Below the pieces are notes generated by a model, which worked only from the letters and a program-made list of their open reading frames with translations, was not told the DNA's origin and did no database searches. Shown piece after piece: positions 1 through 7,505 of a stretch of DNA of 14,674 nucleotides. The stretch is taken from assembly GCA_027596945.1 (NCBI GenBank), contig JADGJH010000765.1, forward strand, positions 1 to 14,674, given 5' to 3'. The position numbers were made by a program, and so were the translations under genes. This stretch comes from Physocladia obscura. Lineage: Eukaryota; Chytridiomycota; Chytridiomycetes; Chytridiales; Chytriomycetaceae. Positions within the stretch are counted from its first letter, which is position 1. Each line of letters starts with the position of its first letter.

Positions 1-129
1 ATTGAAGCAACACTCAATACATACCTGAATATTGTGCCTGAAATTCAGCAAGCTACCAGACCAGATACACAGTTAGGGTGCAATTTTGAGGCAAATGTTC
101 AGCCTCAAGAAGATAACGATCATCAATAA
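1..129 (+). CDS. 3' end of an unidentified reading frame, cut by the window edge
   Basis: Frame 1 is open from the first base to a TAA at 127-129, giving 42 residues that end in an acidic, glutamine-rich tail (PQEDNDHQ). I do not recognise the family. Coding status is an inference: 42 stop-free codons in AT-rich DNA are unlikely but not impossible by chance. The stop codon lies inside an AATAAA at 125-130. The frame runs tail to tail with the transposase relic whose stop is at 150, so it may be a second element-encoded protein or an interrupted host gene. Confidence 0.35.
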   Translation: MEATLNTYLNIVPEIQQATRPDTQLGCNFEANVQPQEDNDHQ

Positions 130-154
130 AGTTTATATTGTTTCTTTATTTATT
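125..154. terminator. Back-to-back poly(A) signals between convergent frames
   Basis: AATAAA occurs on the plus strand at 125-130. On the minus strand the same hexamer occurs at 149-154 and 145-150, overlapping the transposase stop codon at 150-152. The two frames therefore share a very compact bidirectional 3'-end region. The motif matches are exact, but use as poly(A) signals is inferred. Confidence 0.4.
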
Positions 155-1196
155 CATCTTCTCTACTATTTGAATAGAATCCCAAAATATCATTGTCCTG
201 TCCTCCATATTTTCCAGCACCTGCATCAAAACCACATGCAAATTTATAACCACAATGGTTGAATATTTTTTTGAAATCATGCTGACAAAACTGATGCATA
301 ATTTTGGTCACAAATAGAGACAAATTCTGCACTTTTCCTTCTTCATAATGTTTCTTGAACTTCCTTTTTAGCATTCCAAAAAGAATTCAATGGGGTTGAA
401 AAATGGGCAGTATGCTGGAAGAAAAATTATAATAATTCCAAAAGATCAAAGAATATGGACAAGGAATGGATTGGTATGAATTTTGGCTCCATCCAATATC
501 CAAACTGAGCACTTTCCTGGATATTTGTACACTTTGCTGTTGTATTCTTTTGCAGCATTGCAGAAATAAATCACGATTGAATGTCCCCTCTGTTTCAAAA
601 TGATCAATAACTCCATCAGCAGCCAAGAATGCAAGATATGAAACTCTTGGCTTTTGAATAAACTTGCCACAAAATACCAACTTCTTGCCACATAGGGAAT
701 ATCCTTGATTTCTTAGCATTCCCCAATTGTCAAATGATACTTTGTCCAAAAATAGAAGATTCAATTTGCACCACAAGTGAATTCAACTTGATTGCATAGC
801 GAGTCACATCATCTATTTTAATTTGCATTGCTTGCCTTTTGAGTACCTTGTGTGTGTAGCCAGCATCATGCAAAATACGCCAAACTGTCGCGTTTGAGAT
901 TGACATTGCAAAAGCCTTTGCAAACTGTTTGCTGCACTCTTCTAGGTAGGCTGTTGGATTTATATGGTAAAAATTTGTAATCCAGTTTTGATGTTCTGTG
1001 TTGAAGACTCATTCTCTAATGGGTTGTTTTCTAGATACGCCATTGCCACTCCTATATTGTGTGATCCATCAATGTTTAGTTGTCTCTGCTTTGCAATAGA
1101 TCATTGCCAGTATTGGAGCTTTGATTCCTTGAAAGAAATAACCATACAAACAGTGAATCCAAGTTCCCTCATCTGCACGTGTGTGCCTGACCACAT
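150..1196 (-). pseudogene. Degenerate Tc1/mariner-IS630 (DD34E) transposase
   Basis: Minus-strand relic of about 340 codons of a cut-and-paste transposase. Reading from ~1196 downward there is an N-terminal helix-turn-helix region, then a second DNA-binding block (SISNATVWRILHDAGYTHKV at ~906-847), then the RNase H-like catalytic domain. The catalytic triad is visible: first Asp (FLDKVSFD) at 744-746, second Asp (WILDGAKIH) at 491-493, Glu (FNPIEFF) at 386-388. The last two are 34 residues apart in one frame, the DD34E spacing. The C terminus keeps the typical GMLKRKFKK and a final CGYKF-like motif and ends with TAA at 150-152. It is dead: in-frame TGA stops lie at 1069-1071, 1009-1011 and 446-448, with frameshifts near 780, 545 and 378. 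An ATG at 1194-1196 or 1170-1172 could be the old start. The terminal inverted repeats were not located. Confidence 0.85.
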
Positions 1197-1743
1197 TTTG
1201 TAACATTTGTAATGATTTTTTTTTTGCAATAAATTTTTTTGTCACACAACTTGCATTTGAAATACTTGCAGCAATAATTTATGATTCTGTTACTATCTGA
1301 AAGTAAATTGGAACAAGTGAGTCATTGTCAACTGCAGACAACAAAAAACAAAACATCACCCAAATTTATATACATACTACAATGAGAGTGCAGGAATTTG
1401 TGCTTCCTACTTAAGCAACTGCAACTGTTAATAATCATGCCCCCTATGCCTATTACTATGAAGGACTGCCAAGGTCCCAAATAGCCACATTGATTGGCAA
1501 GCAGCAATTGAATATATCAAGCCCAATCAGTTAGTACAAAGCTGGAAATGGAGTTAATTGTCTGCAGCAGCAACTATTTAAAAAACACAGTCCAGCTCAC
1601 AGAAAGCAACTAGCCAACCAATATTAAAATAATCCTGTTCTATTCTTGCATGAAGTGAAACAGCTTTATCAAAAGCAGTTCCCTGAATCTGCCATAATGC
1701 ATGTGCTGAATGCATGTGCTCTGGCCATTAGTGCATTTAAATC
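1197..1743. other. AT-rich intergenic or transposon-derived DNA, no gene recognised
   Basis: About 550 bp with no CpG after the first few bases and no conserved domain. It holds poly-T runs near 1218 and 1235. A 66-codon plus-strand frame opens at 1646 and runs into the left inverted-repeat arm. The frame may be a decayed coding relic, because the other repeat arm carries a similar peptide (CRCFHSILQL here, CGCLHSILQL there), but no family could be assigned. Confidence 0.4.
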
Positions 1744-2346
1744 TGTTGACATAAAAGACTGTAGATGCTTCCATAGTATTTTGCAACTGACTTTTGTCTT
1801 TTACAAAAGATTTGTCTTTTCTACATTTTCCAAATGTTTCTATTGATTTCTAATACAATTATTTATGAAAATCCTTATGTTTAACACCTTTGTATGCTGC
1901 AGGGCATCTCTTCCTCTGTTCTCTAGTCTACTACACAAGCCATGCTTCAACAGGCTGGGTTGAATTGTTCAAGGAATAAGGCTGGGCAAAACGCGGGCAG
2001 ACGGGGATGTTGCCAAGACACCCCAAATGCCAATTTTATTGAGAAACACGAAAAGAAAATCAAAAGAAAACAGGCACAAAGCTTGTGTAGTGGGCAGAGG
2101 GTAGGGGGAACGACTGCACTAGACGTGGGTCGTTAAAGAGAAAAAGATAAACAAAATTTTAATCTTGACAAGTCTCCTTGCCTTGTTGAACTGGTTTTAA
2201 TAAATCAAAACCTTGCCTTGTGTAGGACAATTCAGGAGAGTGTCTGCTTCCATGTATTTGAGCATTATAGTAAGTGGAGTGGGTCCCTTACTATTAATTT
2301 GTGAGCATAATAGATTCTTCTCAACAGTTCTCTGTTGATTCTGTTG
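1744..2346 (+). repeat. Left arm of a long inverted repeat, LTR-like, with internal insertion
   Basis: This arm is the reverse complement of 3708-4019. The stretch from about 1830 to 1946 differs at only about one base in ~115. The part from 2217 to 2346 has about a dozen differences, mostly transitions. The arm starts TGTTGACATAAAAG, and TCAACA at 2321-2326 gives TGTTGA/TCAACA inverted ends like those of LTRs. However, homology continues 20 bp further to 2346, and TCAACAG TTCT CTGTTGA forms a small palindrome there. Bases 1947-2216 are absent from the other arm. It could be an LTR, a long terminal inverted repeat of a DNA element or a DIRS-like repeat; I cannot decide from this window alone. 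Confidence 0.7.
1947..2216. mobile_element. 270-bp insertion within the left repeat arm, class unknown
   Basis: The right arm reads straight from CATGCT into CTTGTGTAGG, while the left arm has 270 extra bases at that point. The insert differs from its surroundings: it has about seven CpG dinucleotides, whereas the flanking ~750 bp to the left have none and the 3 kb to the right about two. It begins with the palindrome TTCAAC...GTTGAA and contains the direct repeat AGGCTGGG twice, at about 1951 and 1979. The second copy runs into GCTGGGCAAAACGCGGGC, which faintly resembles hAT-type ends. There is no clean target-site duplication and no coding sequence. It is probably a short non-autonomous element. 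Confidence 0.5.
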
Positions 2347-2402
2347 GCAGTTGCAGCTTCATAGCCTGCTTTTAAGCTGGATGTACCTGAAATCCACTGG
2401 TG

Positions 2403-2702
2403 CTGTTCAACATGAGTAAAAAAAAACTTGCAGCCATAGTTAGGGCAACAAGTGTGGCCATAGATGCATTAGACAAGAGTTGTTTCAAACAGCACAAAAG
2501 AGTTTTTATTGATGTTGATGAGTGTCATTTTCAACGATGTTCCTCCTGCTTCCTAAAGTTTGGCTATGAGAATTTGGATGAAGATAATCCAACTACTAAC
2601 CTTGAAGATAACTATATCAATAAAAAAAACAAAGATAACCAGGATAAAAATAGGGAAAATAATGACAACAGGAACAGAGATGGTGGCAAACAAGGCAAAT
2701 AA
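2403..2702 (+). CDS. Small hypothetical ORF with a low-complexity N/D/K tail
   Basis: An open frame from the ATG at 2412 (MSKKKLAAIVRATS) to the TAA at 2700-2702 gives 96 residues; the frame is open slightly further upstream. The first ~60 residues contain a basic start and a Cys/His cluster (CHFQRCSSC). The rest is strongly enriched in Asn, Asp and Lys with repeated KDNQD/ENNDN-like units. I do not recognise the family. It sits between the two inverted-repeat arms, so if the whole interval is one element this could be its only surviving coding remnant. It could equally be a chance frame in AT-rich DNA. Confidence 0.25.
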   Translation: MFNMSKKKLAAIVRATSVAIDALDKSCFKQHKRVFIDVDECHFQRCSSCFLKFGYENLDEDNPTTNLEDNYINKKNKDNQDKNRENNDNRNRDGGKQGK

Positions 2703-3707
2703 CAAATGAACAGAAAAACACACAAAACCAGCAAGAACCAAGCTTGTTGAAATTCCATGAAAAGTGGCAACATTTTGGAATAATTTACTACCAAACATAA
2801 TTAATCCATTAATTCTCTGTGTACAATAAATAAGAATTGAAATACAAAACTTTCATCAGAGATTTGGAATTCAAGTTCTAATCATCACTAAAGGGCACTA
2901 ATAACTGAAAGAGGCCATCTACAGTGATCATCACACTGAAATATTGTGTAAAGATAATAAAGTACACAAGAAACATCATACACAATATTTCTGTGTGGTT
3001 TTCAGCTGCCTTATTAAACAGCTTTTCCTATTATTGAGAGACTCTTTCTTGACTTGTTATACATCAATGAAACCTCAGCTTGCATAGATAACAAAAATAA
3101 CATTGTAATGATAAAGGTATGAGGACTGTTGTGGTTTTGACAAAAAGAACTATTGGTACAGCAGTTTATGCTGCTGTAGTGGAAGTTAGTGCAATGTGCC
3201 ACAATGGGCTGTAAAGATAGAAATATTTTTATTACTCATACTAGGAGATGCTGAAAGCTCAGAAATGGCTCTGTTTTAATTGTATGCACTTGCAACAACA
3301 TGTTGTACAATCCACCAGTTGTTGAAGCATATGCAATTTTGTGGTGAAAAATGTGTATTACAAAACAAGTAGTGCAAAATAAATCTTTCTTAATTAATTT
3401 AAGGTTTATTTGTTTCTTCTCAAATAAAAGAAATAAATTATTTGTTAACAATCTAATTTTGCAAAATTGCAAAATGGATAAAATTGCCATTCTTGATCCT
3501 ATTCATATTGGGCAGAATCAAAATAAACACTAACAATGCAAAATTGTTACAAATTTGTTTGTCTTAGTTTATTTCAATAAAGTTAAATTATGAAATAGCT
3601 TTATTTATTGGCAGTTGATAAAAACAAACAATCTTAATGAAAGGATTTAACTAATGCTGTTTCAACTGATCTGTTGTTCTTACTGTGACACACTACTGAA
3701 AAAATAT
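2703..3707. other. Spacer between the inverted-repeat arms, no gene recognised
   Basis: About 1 kb of AT-rich DNA with no CpG and no reading frame I can assign. Short frames on both strands look like chance openings. A perfect 11-bp inverted repeat lies at 2939-2949 and 2980-2990. A plus-strand run near 3117-3212 reads as plausible protein (RTVVVLTKRTIGTAVYAAVV) and may be a decayed coding fragment of unknown origin. Confidence 0.4.
2939..2990. repeat. Perfect 11-bp inverted repeat (hairpin)
   Basis: AAATATTGTGT at 2939-2949 is matched exactly by ACACAATATTT at 2980-2990, separated by 30 bases. It could be a relic of terminal repeats or a chance hairpin in AT-rich sequence. No flanking duplication was found. 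Confidence 0.35.
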
Positions 3708-4019
3708 CAACAGAATCAACAGAGAACTGTTGAGAAGAATCTATTATGTTTACATGTTAATAGTAAGAGACCCACTCCACTTGCTATAATGTTCAAACAC
3801 CTGGAAACAGACACTCTCCTGAATTGTCCTACACAAGAGCATGGCTTGTGTAGTAGACTAGAGAACAGAGGAAGAGATGCCCTGCAGCATACAAGGGTGT
3901 TAAACATAAGGATTTTCATAAATAATTGTATTAGAAATCAATAGAAACATTTAAAAATGTAGAAAAGAGAAGACAGTTGCAAGATACTATGGAGGCATCC
4001 ACAGTTTCTTGTACCAACA
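3708..4019 (-). repeat. Right arm of the long inverted repeat, uninterrupted copy
   Basis: Reverse complement of the left arm at 1744-2346, lacking the 270-bp insert. In minus orientation it begins TGTTGGTACAAG at 4019 and reaches TCAACA at 3728, with homology continuing to 3708. Differences from the left arm are mainly C/T and G/A transitions, plus a ~17-bp length difference in a TTTTGTCTTTT-rich stretch. The two inner ends face each other. AATC flanks both outer ends (1740-1743 and 4020-4023), but outward homology weakens reading this as a target duplication. Confidence 0.7.
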
Positions 4020-4023
4020 AATC

Positions 4024-4440
4024 TGAATATAATGATGGATTCACTGTTGGCACAGTCACCTTTAGTTTATTAATTAGAATATTAAACTATTCATAACTAA
4101 ACAGTGACTTGTCTAAAGTCAACAAAAACTAAGTTAAGGAACCAACTGCCATTTACTATAACATCAATTATTTGGAGTTATAAGCAATGACAAAAAAACC
4201 ACATTTTTTTTGATTTTTCTCAAACATATATTCATTAAAAAGAGAAAAATTCAAAAATGCTCTTATGATGTATTTCAGATCATTTCAAAAAGATGTCTCA
4301 AGGAACAAAATAGAAGGAAGAAACTACAAAAAAAGACTGTAAGGAGGGTTCTTGATTTCTTTTTTTAGTGTAGAATCTTAACAAATAAAAAACTGTCTCA
4401 ACTATCAAATTTAAAGTCTACTATCAAACTTTTGATAAAC
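4024..4440. other. AT-rich flank downstream of the Harbinger relic
   Basis: About 420 bp without CpG and without recognisable genes. It lies directly downstream (minus sense) of the Harbinger coding relic, so it probably holds the element's 3' end. No terminal inverted repeat was identified. Confidence 0.35.
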
Positions 4441-5213
4441 CTACCGAAATATTAACACTCTGTGTTTCCAGTGAAAATTCCAGCATAGACTTGACTGTTG
4501 GAAATTGCTTAACAAATGCACTAAAAATGCATTCAACAACAACATTTTAAAGCTATGTGTGATGGAGACTGAATAATTTCTTGGGGTTTGCTGATCAACA
4601 AAACCAGTAAAAAATTTTTAATTTAAAAAAATATAACAATTTTAAAATTAAAAAACACACCTTCCATTTGCTTGACCCCATTCTTTGAGATGGTACTTAA
4701 TTCCCCAATATGGCACCACTATTTGATTGGCCAAGTAAAAACAACCTGGTAGAATTTTAAAACCATGTGCAAATGCATCTGCCAAAACTTGACCATCATG
4801 TGCAGACACTTCTCAGCCTTATGCACAGAGTGAAACAGTATATCAAAATCACAAACTCCCAAAATATTTTGTGAAAGGACACTACCTTTCTTGTTTTTGG
4901 ATGGGGCTGCCATGAATTTGAATTCCATCTAGAGTTCCAACACAGTTAGCAAAGAATGAACACATCCTCAGATTATTTGTAATTACAGCAGAAAGTTGGT
5001 GAACTCAGTTAACATGACAAGACATTTTTTTTTTTGGGATTCTGAGAACTGCTAACAGCACTCCATCAACTAATGGTATCACCTGAATGTTGAAATTGCT
5101 CTTGTGCCTCATGGTTTGAGCTGTTTTCAGCAACATACAAAAAAATTGCTATTTGTTTGGCTTCAGTTATATGGCATGAAGGTAGCAATATTCCCATTTG
5201 AGTAAATATTAAA
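4441..5213 (-). pseudogene. Degenerate PIF/Harbinger transposase with one intron
   Basis: Minus-strand relic of a DDE_Tnp_4-type transposase. In order it shows an N-terminal helical block (AKQIAIFLYVAENSS, then FQHSGDTIS), the first Asp in VGTLDGIQIH (4927-4929), the family motif SQNILGVCDFDILFHSV, the second Asp in AHDGQVLADAF (4795-4797), the YWGIKYHLKEW block, and the Glu in NVVVECIFSAF (4532-4534). A 70-bp intron (4591-4660, GT...AG) splits the last two blocks. Several frameshifts (around 5060, 4900 and 4800) and stops disable it. The stop after GDTIS is TGA where family members usually have Arg. The upstream edge meets the poly-A run at 5227-5241 next to a host gene. Terminal repeats and a TWA duplication were not found. 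Confidence 0.85.
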
Positions 5214-5223
5214 AACTAAGCCA

Positions 5224-5294
5224 CTTAAAAAAAAAAAAAAAGAACAAAGGTTAAAAAAATTCGACTCGAAGAAAAAAATAAAACGATAAGTCAC
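5224..5294 (-). other. Candidate intron after the LRR coding region, running into Harbinger sequence
   Basis: In minus sense, AG|GTGACT at 5296-5289 is a plausible donor overlapping the TGA stop. A pyrimidine tract of 15 T follows and ends in AAG at 5224-5226, a plausible acceptor, with a TTTAACC branch-like motif between. The donor sits at the same place in the protein repeat as the exon 3 donor. If used, translation would continue only 14 codons into transposon-flank sequence before a TGA. Splicing here is an inference. Confidence 0.4.
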
Positions 5295-6925
5295 CTTGCG
5301 TTTGCCGAAACCACATTCGCAAGGTGTCTTTCAATCGCGATATTTCCTATTCCAACATTGCCGAATCGCAAATCAATCAATCGACAGCGCATATCGTCTA
5401 AAACATCCGCAAACGCTGATATAACACGGTCATCAATCGCGTTCCCCTCCAAATTCAGCGCTTGTATGGCACTACCGCGTAATATGACTGCCGCGAGTGC
5501 AATCGCTGCGTCGGAAGATAAATCGGTGTATGAGATATCGAGGGATTGGAGGGTCGAATTTTGTGACAACGCAGAAAGCAGGGAATCGAATTGCGTGGTA
5601 ATAAGATTTTTACAGCCGGAAAGATTCAGGTGGATTAAATCGGCGGTATTTGATGCAATTGCTTTAATTGTTGAATCTATTTGGGTTGGTTCTGTTTGAT
5701 GATGAGGGTGGATTGGAGATCAGTTTTATTTGCTTATTTTTTTTGAAAATTCATTTATTGTAGATACCAGTTGAAGCGAGTTTAGGTGAATTATTACGAG
5801 CCAAGGTTTTATTCACCAGAATTCGTGATGACGGGTCTTTAAATGAGAGCGTGAAAACTTTGATTCTACAATAAAATTTTTTTCAATAATGAAATTAAAA
5901 AAATTAAAAAACAACTGAACACACCTTGAATTCAGAGAAATGGCCTCCGCCAATTTCCTTTCGCTCTCACAACTTCCAAAACCAAAACTACCTCCAAACC
6001 TCAACTCCAACAAATTCCCCACCCCCAAAGCACCCACAACCGCCGCTACTACCAAGTCTCCATCCTCTGCCACCCGCGCATTTCCCTCTAGTCTCAAAAA
6101 CTGAATCGACGCTGCCGCACGCACCGCGTCAAACACAGCCGCGCACGCATCCGCAGACAAATCGTTGTGCGACAAGTCCAGCGTTTTAAGCACTGTGTTG
6201 CACGCGAGGCCTACGACCAGCACATCGCCCTGGGTGGATAGCAGAATTGGACTATGCGATAGATCCAGGTGTTCAACAGTCGGGTCGTTGGAGAGGATGG
6301 ACTGTAGTGTCGAGTCAAGTGTGAATTGGAGAGGGGATCGGATGTTTGATACTGTGAATTGTTTTTTTGTTTAAAAGACATGTGTTTGAAGTGCGATATT
6401 GTGCATATTTGATTGGTATTAGTAATTTATTATGTTTGTTTTTAGGTAATAATTTGTTTCTTCAATAAATTCGGGAATCTGCTTACCGCTGTGGATGCTA
6501 TTTGATGAGGGGGCGTTGCTATGAAGAGAATGCAGGGCCGCCGAGTCTGAATCTGATTCGAAAACGGCGGCTGAATAGGTGCTATCAGTATCGTCATGGT
6601 ATTCGCCAGCAGGAGATGCGTGGCACTCGCTGTCGATAGAGGACACTTGATTGAGAACACCTGTGATAGGTTTATTTTAGCTTCCATGAGTCTGGTCTAA
6701 GATTCGGCAGAAGGGTGAAGGTGAGGGTGAGGGTGTGTATGTGTTGTGTGGTGGCGCTGGCAAACCCCACGAATCTCTCCTTTTATTATTTATTTTTTTA
6801 CCGAGTGCATTGGCAGAGTGAGGTTTGCGGGAGTCATTCGAAATCACGGAAGTGATTGCTTTGCGATGCGCGGTCTGGGTGCTGTCTTCCGGCAATGCCT
6901 GCTGCTGATCGACGACAACCGTCAT
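5291..6925 (-). CDS. Tropomodulin-like leucine-rich-repeat protein, probably 3'-truncated
   Basis: Five exons on the minus strand: 6925-6802, 6660-6487, 6351-5925, 5865-5768 and 5691-5291. They encode 407 aa with consistent phases. The ATG at 6925 is preceded by an in-frame TGA. Residues 1-100 are polar, with an acidic Ser/Asp-rich part. Residues ~100-407 hold ribonuclease-inhibitor-type LRRs, for example LKTLDLSHNDLSADACAAV and LQSLDISYTDLSSDAAIAL. They form two successive modules, each ending in an LRFG block and an LA.xxS.N.R helix. Module 1 continues into a cap (exon 4: KVFTLSFKDPSSRILVNKTL, then ARN) that resembles the C-terminal cap of tropomodulins, which bind actin pointed ends. Module 2 stops at SANAR without its cap. 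No AATAAA is seen downstream; a Harbinger relic follows. The function is likely actin-related or a generic protein-binding scaffold. The family call is by motif pattern only. Confidence 0.75.
6715..6745. repeat. GGTGAG-type minisatellite inside LRR-gene intron 1
   Basis: A run of imperfect GGTGAG/GGTGTG units on the plus strand, inside intron 1 (6661-6801) of the minus-strand LRR gene. It is simple sequence with no effect on the spliced product. Confidence 0.5.
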
Positions 6926-7140
6926 CTTTTGATTTCAGTGATTTTTTTTTCTTCTGATTTCAATGATTTTTTGTAAATTGGATCTCACCGAAAAAAAAAA
7001 AATTCATTTCATTTCAGAGAGAAAGCCAAGAAGGATAAAAAATATGAAGAATGAAAGAATATTTTGAAATGAAAATAATCAGTAATATTGATAAAAAAAT
7101 TTAAAATAAGTTAGACATCCAACAGGATAGATATAGGTAC

Positions 7141-7196
7141 AGAAAGAGATAGTGAGACAGTGAGAGAGAAAGAGTGAGAGAGAGGGAGAGAGAGCA
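7141..7196 (+). repeat. Purine (GA) microsatellite tract
   Basis: Nearly all bases are A or G, in GAGAGA/GAGTGA units, with only a handful of pyrimidines in 56 bases. It sits about 215-270 bp upstream of the LRR gene start. Homopurine tracts like this can recruit GAGA-type factors or form triplex DNA; that role is speculative here. Confidence 0.7.
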
Positions 7197-7459
7197 AAAG
7201 ATTGAGAATGAAATAGCTTGCAAGAAAGAAAAGTTTTGAGAGATAAGGAGTTAAAAAAAAATTCAGAGGAAAAATTGATATGCCCAATCAAAAGCAAAGC
7301 CACAAAAAACAAAAGAAAAAAAACAGAATAAAGTGAATACAAAAAATTGAAGAAATAACGAAGGCATCAATCTCATATCTAATAGACACGACCACTTTAT
7401 TTTGTGCTTTGAAATAACATCTACTGAAAAAAAAAACTCCCCCAAGCATTCCAAAAAAA

Positions 7460-7465
7460 TTTATT
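7460..7465 (-). terminator. AATAAA poly(A) signal of the SAM-domain gene
   Basis: Exact AATAAA on the minus strand, about 41 bp after the TAA at 7506-7508 of the SAM-domain gene and followed by an AT-rich stretch. The position is typical for a poly(A) signal. Confidence 0.55.
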
Positions 7466-7505
7466 CACATCCGTTCATGTCTTCTTCTTTGTACATATGT
7501 CTCTG

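Larger units (their letters stand above)
6926..7505 (-). promoter_or_regulatory. Intergenic region: promoter side of the LRR gene, 3' side of the SAM gene
   Basis: About 580 bp between two minus-strand genes. The part near 7460 belongs to the 3' end of the SAM-domain gene. The rest should hold the LRR promoter. On the LRR coding strand it contains a long CT-rich stretch (7141-7196), a common feature of fungal promoters. No credible ORF lies here; apparent minus-strand frames at 7079-7454 are low-complexity. Confidence 0.45.

Noticed and set aside
2553..2798. Hydrophobic minus-strand ORF resembling a membrane protein
   Set aside because: It is the antisense of an Asn/Lys-rich A-rich tract, which automatically reads as Phe/Leu/Ile/Val.
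3236..3533. Overlapping ORFs on both strands between the repeat arms
   Set aside because: They are short, lack domains and fall in AT-rich DNA where such frames arise by chance.
7079..7454. Minus-strand ORFs in the purine-rich intergenic region
   Set aside because: Ser/Leu/Phe-rich translation of simple GA/AT sequence, with no motif and no conservation.
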